Origin: Imhoffiella purpurea
Lineage (GTDB): Bacteria > Pseudomonadota > Gammaproteobacteria > Chromatiales > Chromatiaceae
Direction of reading: 5' to 3'
Assembly: GCF_000585215.1 (NCBI RefSeq)
Contig: NZ_AONC01000003.1
Location: 1 to 64,000, forward strand
DNA length: 64,000 nucleotides
A model generated the notes under the pieces. The model searched no databases. It saw only the letters and a program-made list of their open reading frames with translations, and was not told where the DNA came from. Positions 23,082-30,525 of this stretch are shown here, in pieces. A program made the position numbers and the translations under genes. The stretch's first letter is position 1. Each line of letters opens with the position of its first letter.

Positions 23082-23968
23082 TGACCCGCTACCTGATCGA
23101 AACAGCGGGGGAACGGCGCAGCGAAAGCAGCGTAAAGCTGAACATCGCCCGCCTGCGACTCACCTTTGCTCAGTTCGACATTCAGGCACTTGAGCGCGAG
23201 CACATCCGTGGATACATCGCCCAGCGCAAGGAAGAAGGCGTCGGCAATGCCACCATCAATCGCGAGCTTCAAGCGCTCGGGGGTGCGATCAACTACGCCA
23301 ACATCCATTGGCAATGGAACCTGCCGAACCCGGTCAAGGGAAACATGCTCAAAGAGCCAGATGGGCGTTTGCGCTGGATCACGCGCGAGGAAGCCAACAG
23401 GCTTATCGATGCTGCGCAGTTGCAACCGAAGGCGGCACACCTCGCGCCGCTGATCACTCTGGCGCTGCATACCGGCATGAGACGTGGGGAAATGCTCGGG
23501 CTGGAATGGTCGCGGGTGGATCTCCAAGGTAGCCTAATCTACCTGGAGAGCCACCACACGAAAGCCAAGAAGCGCCGCAGTGTCGCCCTCAACAAAACGG
23601 CACGCGAGGCCATCCTAGCACAAGCCCGATTCCGCGCGGCCCACTGTCCGGCCGCCCCCTGGGTCTTTTGCGACAAGGAGGGAAACCGGATCGCGAGCGT
23701 CAAGCGTAGCTTTGCCACCGCCTGCCGGGTGGCCGAGATCGAGGGCTTCCGCTTTCATGACTTACGCCATACCTGCGCCGCTTGGCTGGTACAGGCGGGT
23801 GTCCCGATGGCTGAGGTTAGGGATGTCCTCGGCCATTGCACCCTGGCGATGACTGAGCGATATGCTCATTTGGCACCTGAGAACCTTCGGGCGGCGGTCG
23901 CCCACTTGGACCGTTCCGAGTCACGTTTTAGTCACGTTACCCCGGAACGGTCGAGAGAAGCTCTCTAA
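22862..23968 (+). CDS. int: Tyrosine-type site-specific integrase
   Basis: A 368-residue integrase. The catalytic residues are visible: Arg in ALHTGMRRGEMLGL, Lys in the SHHTKAKKRRS hairpin, HDLRHT (His and Arg), LGHCTLAMTERYAHL (His and the Tyr nucleophile). The N-terminal part has an arm-binding domain and a SAM-like core domain (around residues 65-145). It ends 11 bp from the 3' end of tRNA-Lys, the usual arrangement when a genomic island has integrated at that tRNA. Confidence 0.93.
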   Translation: MPRKRKQDQDGLYRRPDSEKWWASYIGSDGRRVRRSTGTSKKTEAAALLGKWKAEAHNETHWDQAPSRTFEELMTRYLIETAGERRSESSVKLNIARLRLTFAQFDIQALEREHIRGYIAQRKEEGVGNATINRELQALGGAINYANIHWQWNLPNPVKGNMLKEPDGRLRWITREEANRLIDAAQLQPKAAHLAPLITLALHTGMRRGEMLGLEWSRVDLQGSLIYLESHHTKAKKRRSVALNKTAREAILAQARFRAAHCPAAPWVFCDKEGNRIASVKRSFATACRVAEIEGFRFHDLRHTCAAWLVQAGVPMAEVRDVLGHCTLAMTERYAHLAPENLRAAVAHLDRSESRFSHVTPERSREAL

Positions 23969-23979
23969 GTGCTTGAATT

Positions 23980-24003
23980 TGGTGCGCCCTGTGCGACTCG
24001 AAC
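23980..24003. other. Inferred attachment site (attR side) at the tRNA-Lys 3' end
   Basis: Integrases next to tRNA genes usually recombine within the T-arm to CCA segment. This stretch is the likely core. I found no second copy in the window, so the other end of the element was not located. Confidence 0.4.
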
Positions 24004-24055
24004 GCACGACCACCTGATTAAAAGTCAGATGCTCTACCAGCTGAGCTAAGGGCGC
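23980..24055 (-). tRNA. tRNA-Lys (anticodon UUU)
   Basis: A 76-nt cloverleaf read on the minus strand. Acceptor GCGCCCU pairs with AGGGCGC, D-loop AGCUCAGCUGGUAGAGC, anticodon loop CUUUUAA with UUU, T-loop GUUCGAGUC, and an encoded CCA end. It is intact and is the attachment target of the adjacent integrase. Confidence 0.95.
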
Positions 24056-24068
24056 GATGAGGAGCGGT

Positions 24069-24096
24069 ATTGTAGCGGGATATCCGCCGATTTCAA
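24069..24096 (-). promoter_or_regulatory. Promoter of tRNA-Lys
   Basis: TTGAAA (24091-24096) and TACAAT (24069-24074) are separated by 16 bp on the minus strand, placing transcription start just before the tRNA 5' end at 24055. Confidence 0.6.
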
Positions 24097-24230
24097 CCTT
24101 TGGGTCAAGAAAATCTGTGCCAACCAAGCAGGGATATGATCCGAAGGGGACGGAAACCGCAATCCTCACAACTGGTTTCGCGGGGTCGCTCTACAACACC
24201 AACCCCATGAACCAAGCGACGAGCCTCGGG

Positions 24231-25124
24231 TCAAGGCGCGGACTGACCGATCCGATCCAGCCGGCTCCGCGCCAAGCGCGCCTCGGTGCTGTTGGGATAG
24301 GTCGCGATGACGCGCTCGAAGGATGCCTTAGCCTGCTCGAAGTCCTTCTGATCGAACTGGATGAATCCGATCTTGAGCATGGCGCCTGGAACCTTGGGGC
24401 TCTGGGGATTGAGTTGGAGCAGGCGTTCGAACTCGGCGAGCGCCGCCGCGAGGTTGCGCTGCACATAGTAGGTTTCGGCCAGCCAGTAGCGGGCGTTGTC
24501 CGAGAACTCGCCTTGGGGGTAGCGGCGGAGCAGATCGCTGAAGGCGGCGGTCGCCTCGTCGTATTTGCGCTCCTTGAGCAGTTCGAACGCCTCGGCGTAG
24601 GCATCGCGCTCGTTTCCGCCGACCGTTTCCGGCGAGGGCAGCGAGGGGATCCCGACCGGACCGATGGAGGCGGATTCGGCGAACGGGGTCGCTCCGGGCT
24701 GCCCCTGGGCCGGAGACGGACCCGACGCCGCGCCCAATCCGCCGCCACTGGCGTCGACCACCCCGTCGGGCAGTGTCGGCTTGGCGTTGCCGAGCGTCGA
24801 GGACATGCCGGAGTGACCGGCGACGCCAGCGGATCCGGCCGCTCCCAGCCGCGAATCGATGTCCATGTACTGCTCGCGCTGCTGACGCCTCAGCCGGTCG
24901 AGCTCGATCTTCTGGGACTCGAGCATGCCGCGCAGTTCCTGCATCTCGATCTGCAGCTGCTGGACCTTCAGCAGCAGCTCGGATCCCGTCTGATTCTCCA
25001 GGATGCGTTCGAGACGGCCGATCCGCCCTTCGAGGTTGGAATAATCGGCCGCTGCCGCCCCGGTCGAGAGACAGGCCAGGATCGCCGTCACGAGCAGGCG
25101 TGGACGATGCGATGGGTGATTCAT
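24231..25124 (-). CDS. cpoB: Cell division coordinator CpoB (YbgF, Tol-Pal system)
   Basis: A 297-residue periplasmic protein. Signal peptide residues 1-~25 (LLVTAILACLSTGAAAA). A coiled-coil trimerisation region spans ~28-95, a Gly/Ser/Pro linker ~95-165, and the C-terminal ~125 residues hold three TPR-like repeats (AYAEAFELLKERKYDEATAAF and following). CpoB binds TolA and links outer-membrane constriction with peptidoglycan synthesis. The start at 25124 fits the signal peptide and lies 14 bp after pal. Confidence 0.93.
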   Translation of the reverse strand: MNHPSHRPRLLVTAILACLSTGAAAADYSNLEGRIGRLERILENQTGSELLLKVQQLQIEMQELRGMLESQKIELDRLRRQQREQYMDIDSRLGAAGSAGVAGHSGMSSTLGNAKPTLPDGVVDASGGGLGAASGPSPAQGQPGATPFAESASIGPVGIPSLPSPETVGGNERDAYAEAFELLKERKYDEATAAFSDLLRRYPQGEFSDNARYWLAETYYVQRNLAAALAEFERLLQLNPQSPKVPGAMLKIGFIQFDQKDFEQAKASFERVIATYPNSTEARLARSRLDRIGQSAP

Positions 25125-25138
25125 GACGCCGGTCTCCC

Positions 25139-25684
25139 TCAGTATTGGATGATGACGCGACGATTCTGGCGCCACGCGGTTTCCGAATGCCCGGAATCGG
25201 CCGGGCGCTCCTCGCCGTAGCTCAGCGTCGTCATCTGGTCCGCGCGCACGCCCTCGGCGAGCATGAATTTGCGCACGGTTTCGGCACGCTGATCGCCGAG
25301 CGCCAGGTTGTACTCGCGTGTGCCGCGCTCGTCCGTGTTCCCTTCGAGCGTCACCTCGACGCGATCGTGGGTACCCAGATAACGGGCGTGGGTGCGCATC
25401 AGGTCCAGATATCTGGGCTTGATCTCGGCGCTGTCGTAATCGAAATAGATGGTGCGGTTGTAGAGCGGGCTGGTCGGATCCTCCCAGGGGCCGGCATAGA
25501 CCGGGCGCGTCGACTCCACGCCCGATGTACGGGCGTCCTGGCCGGGCAGCGCGGACCTGGAGGCGTCGCTCACCGGGGGATTGGCACCGGCATCCGAATG
25601 GGGCGTGGTGGAGCACCCGACGATGCCGACCATCGAGGCCAGCATCACCGAGATGGACAGTATATTGCTGATGAGGACGCGCAT
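25139..25684 (-). CDS. pal: Peptidoglycan-associated lipoprotein Pal
   Basis: A 181-residue lipoprotein. The signal peptide ends in the lipobox IVGC, with the acylated Cys near residue 24. The C-terminal OmpA domain carries YFDYDSAEI and GNTDERGTREYNLALGDQRA, which bind diaminopimelate in peptidoglycan. Pal anchors the outer membrane and interacts with TolB. Lies between tolB and cpoB as usual. Confidence 0.95.
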   Translation of the reverse strand: MRVLISNILSISVMLASMVGIVGCSTTPHSDAGANPPVSDASRSALPGQDARTSGVESTRPVYAGPWEDPTSPLYNRTIYFDYDSAEIKPRYLDLMRTHARYLGTHDRVEVTLEGNTDERGTREYNLALGDQRAETVRKFMLAEGVRADQMTTLSYGEERPADSGHSETAWRQNRRVIIQY

Positions 25685-25696
25685 GCTGCGGGCTCC

Positions 25697-27007
25697 TTAC
25701 TTCATGAAGGGTGACCAGGCCGGTTCGCGGACCTGACCGGAATCCTGGGAGAGACGCTGATTGCCGCCGCCGTCCACCGAGGTCGCGGCCAGGACGCCAC
25801 GCCCGCCGTGGATGGTGGCATAGATGATCATGGAGCCGTTCGGGGCGAAGCTCGGCGATTCGTCCAGATTCCCGGAGCTGACCAGCCGCACGATGCCGCG
25901 CTCGGTATCCAGCACCCCGATACGGAAGCTGCCGTTGATCCGGGTCACCATGGCGATCGAGCGTCCGTCCGGCGAATAGGAGGCACGGCCGTTGTAATCG
26001 CCCTCGACGCTGATCCGCTCGGCCGGCCCGCCGTCCGATGACATGCGATAGATCTGCGGACTGCCGGCACGATCGGAGGTGAAGATGATGTAGCGCCCGT
26101 CCGGCGACCAGGAGGGCTCGGTGTCGATGGCATAGTGATCGGTCAGACGCACAAGTTCGCGGCTGAGCAGGTTGAGGCTGTAGATCTCGGGGTTGCCGTC
26201 CTTCGACAGGGTCATGGCCAGCCTGAGTCCGTCCGGCGAGAAGGCGGGCGAGCCGTTGATGCCCGGATAGCTGGAGACCAGATCGCGCCGCCCGCTGGAG
26301 AGTTCCTGGACATAGATGGCGGCACGGCGGTTCTCGAAGGAGACATAGGCGATCCGGCGTCCGTCCGGCGACCAGGCCGGAGACATGATGGGCTCGCCCG
26401 AGGAGACGATGGTCTGGGGGTTGTAGCCATCGGCATCCGCGACCTTGAGGGCCACGGTCTGGGAGTCGCCGCTCCCGGTCGAGGTCACGTAGGCGATCCG
26501 GGTCGCGGCGACGCCGGCCTGGCCCGTGAGCTTCTCGTAGATGATGTCGGCGACCAGATGCGCGGTGTGGCGCATGCCGGCCTTGCTGGAGATGAGACTG
26601 CTGCTGGCCAATTCGTTGCCGCGAAAGACGTCGTAGAGACTGAAGCTGACGCGGTAGCCGTTGCCCTCGGCCTCGACCCGGCCGATGACCAGGCTGTTCA
26701 TGCCCAGCAGGCTCCAGTCGCGCAGATCGACCTCATCGCGCGTGGTGGGCATGTCCAGCATGTCGCGGGTCGGCATCGGCTTGAAGCGGCCGGTTCGCGC
26801 CAGATCGGCGCCGATCACGGCGGCCACGTCGGCGGGCGGGATCAGCCCCTCGGAGACACCGAAGGGCACCACGGCGATCGGCTGGGCGGCCTCGACCCCG
26901 CCGGTGATCTCGATGTTCAGTCTGGGGGCGGCCAGAGTCGCGCTGCTCGCGGCCAGATTGAATGCGCAGAGTGTCAGGACGAGCAGCAGTGGCTGGAATC
27001 GGCTCAT
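25697..27007 (-). CDS. tolB: Tol-Pal system protein TolB
   Basis: A 436-residue periplasmic protein with a signal peptide (first ~27 residues), an N-terminal alpha/beta domain (~30-160) and a six-bladed beta-propeller with repeated SPAWSPDGRRIAYVS-type WD40-like units. TolB moves between Pal and TolA during envelope constriction. It starts 16 bp after tolA. The length agrees with E. coli TolB. Confidence 0.95.
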   Translation of the reverse strand: MSRFQPLLLVLTLCAFNLAASSATLAAPRLNIEITGGVEAAQPIAVVPFGVSEGLIPPADVAAVIGADLARTGRFKPMPTRDMLDMPTTRDEVDLRDWSLLGMNSLVIGRVEAEGNGYRVSFSLYDVFRGNELASSSLISSKAGMRHTAHLVADIIYEKLTGQAGVAATRIAYVTSTGSGDSQTVALKVADADGYNPQTIVSSGEPIMSPAWSPDGRRIAYVSFENRRAAIYVQELSSGRRDLVSSYPGINGSPAFSPDGLRLAMTLSKDGNPEIYSLNLLSRELVRLTDHYAIDTEPSWSPDGRYIIFTSDRAGSPQIYRMSSDGGPAERISVEGDYNGRASYSPDGRSIAMVTRINGSFRIGVLDTERGIVRLVSSGNLDESPSFAPNGSMIIYATIHGGRGVLAATSVDGGGNQRLSQDSGQVREPAWSPFMK

Positions 27008-27023
27008 GGTGCGAGGTTCCCAC

Positions 27024-28202
27024 TTATTTTGGCGTAAAGGTTAGGTCGAACTCCCGAAAAGGCTCGAACGCGGCCCCGGATGGCACGGGCAGTGGCGAGG
27101 CGCTGACAACGGCGGCGATCACGGACTGGTCGTAGGCGAGGTTCCCGCTGCTCTGGACTACGCGCACACTGCTCTCGATCACGTCGCCTCCCGGCATCAG
27201 ACGCACCGATACGATCGTGGTCAGCCCTCTGCCCACGCCAGGCGGACGTGTCCAATAGGCGCGCACGCGATCCTGGATGACCGGAAAGTAGCGCGTCGCC
27301 TCCAGAGACATCTCCTCGGCGGCCAGCTGAGACTGCAGATCCTCCTCGAGTGCCCGCTGGGCCTCGGCGGCCCGCCGGCGCTCATCCGCCGCGGCCTGCT
27401 CGCGCGCCTCCTGTTCTCGACGCCGTTGCGCATCCTCCTCGGCCAGACGGCGCTCCTCCTCCCTGGCGAGGCGCTCGGCCTCCTCGGCGATCCGGCGCTG
27501 GCGCTCGGCCTCGGCGGCCTGGCGCTGCCGCTCCTCCTCGGCCGCGCGACGCTCCATCTCCTTGCGGATGCGCTCGCGCTCGGAGGCCATACGTCTGGCC
27601 TCCTCTTCAGCACGCAGCCGCTCGGCCTCGGCCTGGCGACGCGCCTCCTCGGCGGCACGTTCCTCCTCGGCCTGGCGGCGCGCCAGCTCCTCCGCCTGAC
27701 GACGCGCCTCCTCCTCGGCCTGGCGTCTGGCCTCCTCGGCCCGCTGGCGAGCCTCTTCCTCGGCGCGACGGCGCTCGGCCTCCGCCCGGGCCTGCGCGGC
27801 CAGACGCGCCGCCTCTTCCTCGGCCCGCCGACGCGCGGCTTCGGCCTCGGCCCTGGCCTGGGCCTCTTCGGCGAGACGCTGCCGCTCGGCCTGGCGCTGC
27901 GCCTCCTGTTCGGCCTGCTGCCGCGCCTCCTCCTCGGCGAGACGCTGCCGTTCGGCCGCCTCCCGCGCCCTGTCCTCGGCCTCGGTATCGACCTTCGGCG
28001 GCTGATCGGCGCGAATCTCATCGATCATGGCCTCGAGGGCGCGATCCGTCACCAAGGTCGCCTGCACGACCCGGACCTTGTCGGCCGCGTCCAGCGACGG
28101 CCGATCGAACCGAATCCCGATCAGCAGCAGGATCGCGAAGATGAGATGCAGCCCCAGCGAACAATAGAAGGCCCGGGGATCGTCCCTCAGGATCTGCCAC
28201 AT
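27024..28202 (-). CDS. tolA: Cell envelope protein TolA
   Basis: A 392-residue inner-membrane protein. One N-terminal transmembrane helix (residues ~14-30), then a long helix of Ala/Glu/Arg/Gln repeats (~70-285) that spans the periplasm, and a TonB-like C-terminal domain (~295-392) that binds TolB, CpoB and colicins. The helical region is encoded by degenerate GAGGCGCGCC-like repeats. TolA transmits proton-motive force from TolQR. Confidence 0.93.
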   Translation of the reverse strand: MWQILRDDPRAFYCSLGLHLIFAILLLIGIRFDRPSLDAADKVRVVQATLVTDRALEAMIDEIRADQPPKVDTEAEDRAREAAERQRLAEEEARQQAEQEAQRQAERQRLAEEAQARAEAEAARRRAEEEAARLAAQARAEAERRRAEEEARQRAEEARRQAEEEARRQAEELARRQAEEERAAEEARRQAEAERLRAEEEARRMASERERIRKEMERRAAEEERQRQAAEAERQRRIAEEAERLAREEERRLAEEDAQRRREQEAREQAAADERRRAAEAQRALEEDLQSQLAAEEMSLEATRYFPVIQDRVRAYWTRPPGVGRGLTTIVSVRLMPGGDVIESSVRVVQSSGNLAYDQSVIAAVVSASPLPVPSGAAFEPFREFDLTFTPK

Positions 28203-28205
28203 GGT

Positions 28206-28649
28206 CTAGGGCTCGCGGCGTTCCGGAGGCACCGTGATCAGCCCGACCTCCGGGGCGCCCGCCGACTGGGCGATGGCCATGGCGCGCACCACCTTGCCGT
28301 AATCGACCTGGTTGTCGGCCCGGACGAGAATAGGCGTGTCCGGCTTGTAGCCGAGGACCACCCGGATGCGATCGTAGAGGATCTGGTCGCTCGCGGGCTG
28401 GTGCTTCTCCTTGCCGACGTCGATGTAATAGTCCCCGAAGGCGTCCACCGTGATCACCACCGAATCCACCGTCGGACTGGCGATACCGCCCGCCTTCTCC
28501 CGCGGCAGGTTGACCTTGACCCCGGTGGTGATAAGCGGCGCCGTCACCATGAAGATGACCAGCAGCACCAGCATCACGTCGATGTAGGGCACCACGTTGA
28601 TCTCGGCCATGAGCCGGCGGCGGTTGCGGCTGCGCGTGTGCTTGATCAT
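28206..28649 (-). CDS. tolR: Protein TolR
   Basis: A 147-residue ExbD/TolR protein. A single transmembrane helix (~20-42) contains the essential proton-conducting Asp in PYIDVMLVLLVIFM. The periplasmic domain follows. TolR and TolQ form the proton channel that energises TolA. Three base pairs separate it from tolA. Confidence 0.95.
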   Translation of the reverse strand: MIKHTRSRNRRRLMAEINVVPYIDVMLVLLVIFMVTAPLITTGVKVNLPREKAGGIASPTVDSVVITVDAFGDYYIDVGKEKHQPASDQILYDRIRVVLGYKPDTPILVRADNQVDYGKVVRAMAIAQSAGAPEVGLITVPPERREP

Positions 28650-28666
28650 GGCTCGCGTCCCGGCGC

Positions 28667-29341
28667 TCAGGCGCGGCCCTGGCGCTGGAGCAGGGTCGAG
28701 AATTCCTCAATGAATTCCTCGTAGCGGTTGTTGATCCGCTCGACCTGATTGGAGAAGCGATTGTAGGCGATCACCGCCGGGATGGCGGCGAAGAGCCCGA
28801 TGGCGGTGGCCACCAATGCCTCGGAGATGCCCGGCGCGACCAGCGCCAGGGTGGCCTGCTCGACGTTGCCCAGGGCATGGAAGGCCTGCATGATGCCCCA
28901 GACGGTCCCGAACAGCCCGACATAGGGGCTGGTGGAACCGACGGTCGCGAGGAAGGCGAGATTGTTCTCCAGGCGATCCATCTCGCGGCTCGTCGCCACG
29001 CGCATGGAGCGTTCGGCGCCTTGCAGCACCGCCATCATGTCCGCACCCTCGATCTTGCGCAGGCGCACGTATTCCTTGAATCCCGAGCGGAAGATGGCCG
29101 CCAGCCCCTGATTCCCCGTCTCGTCCTGGCTCAGATCCTTGTAGAGCGCGCTCAGATCGCCCCCGGACCAGAATCGTTCCTCGAAAGCGTTGGCGCTTCG
29201 GCGCGCGCCGGAGAGCACCCGGGCGCGATCGAAGATCATGGTCCAGGAGATCAGGGAGGCCGCCAGCAACAGCACCAGAACCATCTGGACGACGAAGCTC
29301 GCGTCCAGGATGAGCGTGACCAAAGAGAGATCGGAGACCAT
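28667..29341 (-). CDS. tolQ: Protein TolQ
   Basis: A 224-residue MotA/TolQ/ExbB family protein with three transmembrane segments (~12-34, ~130-150 and ~165-190). The ATG at 29341 gives the expected N-terminus (DLSLVTLILDASFVV); the longer upstream frame overlaps ybgC and is not used. TolQ pentamers surround a TolR dimer. Confidence 0.95.
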   Translation of the reverse strand: MVSDLSLVTLILDASFVVQMVLVLLLAASLISWTMIFDRARVLSGARRSANAFEERFWSGGDLSALYKDLSQDETGNQGLAAIFRSGFKEYVRLRKIEGADMMAVLQGAERSMRVATSREMDRLENNLAFLATVGSTSPYVGLFGTVWGIMQAFHALGNVEQATLALVAPGISEALVATAIGLFAAIPAVIAYNRFSNQVERINNRYEEFIEEFSTLLQRQGRA

Positions 29342-29346
29342 GACCG

Positions 29347-29808
29347 TTACCCCTTGGAGTCGCGCGCCGAGCGCTCCATGCCAGACAGGATTCCATCGAC
29401 CATCTCGGACGGCATCCGGCGCGGACGCTTGGTGCGCGCGTCGAGACAGACGACGTTCACGGTGCCCCGGCAACACTCCTTGCCGTCTGCCTGACGCAGG
29501 ATGCTCTGCTCGAACTCGATGCTCGCGCCCCCGAGATGCTTGACCGCGGACCGGACCAGCAGCAGATCGTTGAAGAGCGCGGAGACCCGATATTCCAGGC
29601 CGACACGTCTCACGGCGAAGAGGATCCCCTGCTCGTCGCGCAGCAGATCCTGCTCGTAGCCGAGCGCGCGCAGCCACTCGGTTCGCCCACGCTCCATGAA
29701 TCGCAGATAATTGGCATAGAAGACCACCCCGGCCGCATCCGTATCCTCGTAATAGACACGCACGGGCCAGTCGAAGGTCACGCCTGAAAGATCGTTCGAA
29801 ATCGCCAT
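29347..29808 (-). CDS. ybgC: Acyl-CoA thioesterase YbgC
   Basis: A 153-residue hotdog-fold thioesterase. The catalytic Asp lies in YYEDTDAAGVVFYANYLRFMERGR. First gene of the tol-pal operon and 5 bp from tolQ. The enzyme hydrolyses acyl-CoA or acyl-ACP at the inner membrane and is linked with phospholipid metabolism. ORF length equals the family norm. Confidence 0.93.
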   Translation of the reverse strand: MAISNDLSGVTFDWPVRVYYEDTDAAGVVFYANYLRFMERGRTEWLRALGYEQDLLRDEQGILFAVRRVGLEYRVSALFNDLLLVRSAVKHLGGASIEFEQSILRQADGKECCRGTVNVVCLDARTKRPRRMPSEMVDGILSGMERSARDSKG

Positions 29809-29973
29809 GGCACCCGTCAGGCGGCATCCCCGCCTAAAAAGTCCATAAGTCTATCGGAAACCCTGAGCCCCGACACTCTGTCATACAGGATCCAGCTCGC
29901 CAGACGCCGCTCCATGCGTCACAGTGCGACCGACGAATACGGCCAGATAACTCAATAACCAAGGAATCCATCG

Positions 29974-30465
29974 ATGTCATTTCTTTCCTCCCTGCAGGGC
30001 AAGCGCGGCGAATACCTCGTCGCAGTCCAGTTCATCCTCGTCTTCGTCTTCGTCATGACCCCGAGATGGAATCCGCTCCTGACACCGGCCTTGCTGGACA
30101 GTCTGGAGCCGGTGCGCTGGGCGGCGCTCGCGATCCTGGGCGCGGTGGGAATGGTACTCGGCGGACTGGGCTCGATGCACATCAAGGAGTATCTAACCCC
30201 CTTGCCCTACCCGGTCGATCACAACCAGCTGGTGCAGCATGGCGTCTATTCCTGGGTGCGCCATCCGCTCTACAGCAGCCAGCTCTTCATCGCCCTGGGA
30301 TGGGTACTCTTCACACTCAGCCTCTCCCACCTGGCCGTCCTGGCCGCGGCCTTCGTCTTCTTCGACTACAAGGCGCGCAAGGAGGAGGGCTGGCTGACCG
30401 AACGCCATCCGGATTACCCTGACTATGCCAAGCGGGTGAGAAAGTTCATTCCCTGGATCTATTGA
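29974..30465 (+). CDS. Isoprenylcysteine carboxyl methyltransferase (ICMT/PEMT)-family membrane protein
   Basis: A 163-residue protein with four hydrophobic segments (~17-32, ~48-70, ~103-118, ~120-135). The family signature is clear: GVYSWVRHPLYSSQLFIALG and KEEGWLTERHPDYPDYAKRVRKFIPWIY, the SAM-binding region of ICMT-like methyltransferases. The bacterial substrate is unknown; a lipid or small hydrophobic thiol is likely. Confidence 0.8.
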   Translation: MSFLSSLQGKRGEYLVAVQFILVFVFVMTPRWNPLLTPALLDSLEPVRWAALAILGAVGMVLGGLGSMHIKEYLTPLPYPVDHNQLVQHGVYSWVRHPLYSSQLFIALGWVLFTLSLSHLAVLAAAFVFFDYKARKEEGWLTERHPDYPDYAKRVRKFIPWIY

Positions 30466-30475
30466 GGGGAAGCTG

Positions 30476-30503
30476 CCAGCCTCCAGCGGCCAGCTTCCAG
30501 CTG
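30476..30503. repeat. CCAGCNN heptamer repeat, copy 1
   Basis: Four consecutive CCAGCNN units (NN = CT, GG, TT, TG) lie between the convergent ICMT-like gene and purL. A similar array is at 50699-50732. The sequence can also fold locally (GAAGCTG and CAGCTTC). Confidence 0.6.
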
Positions 30504-30525
30504 ATTGCCGGCGGCTGGATATGCA

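Noticed and set aside
27426-28724. A 432-codon plus-strand frame over tolA and tolR
   Set aside because: It is a shadow of the repetitive TolA coding sequence.
28667-29827. Longer tolQ frame
   Set aside because: It overlaps the whole of ybgC; the normal TolQ N-terminus begins at 29341.
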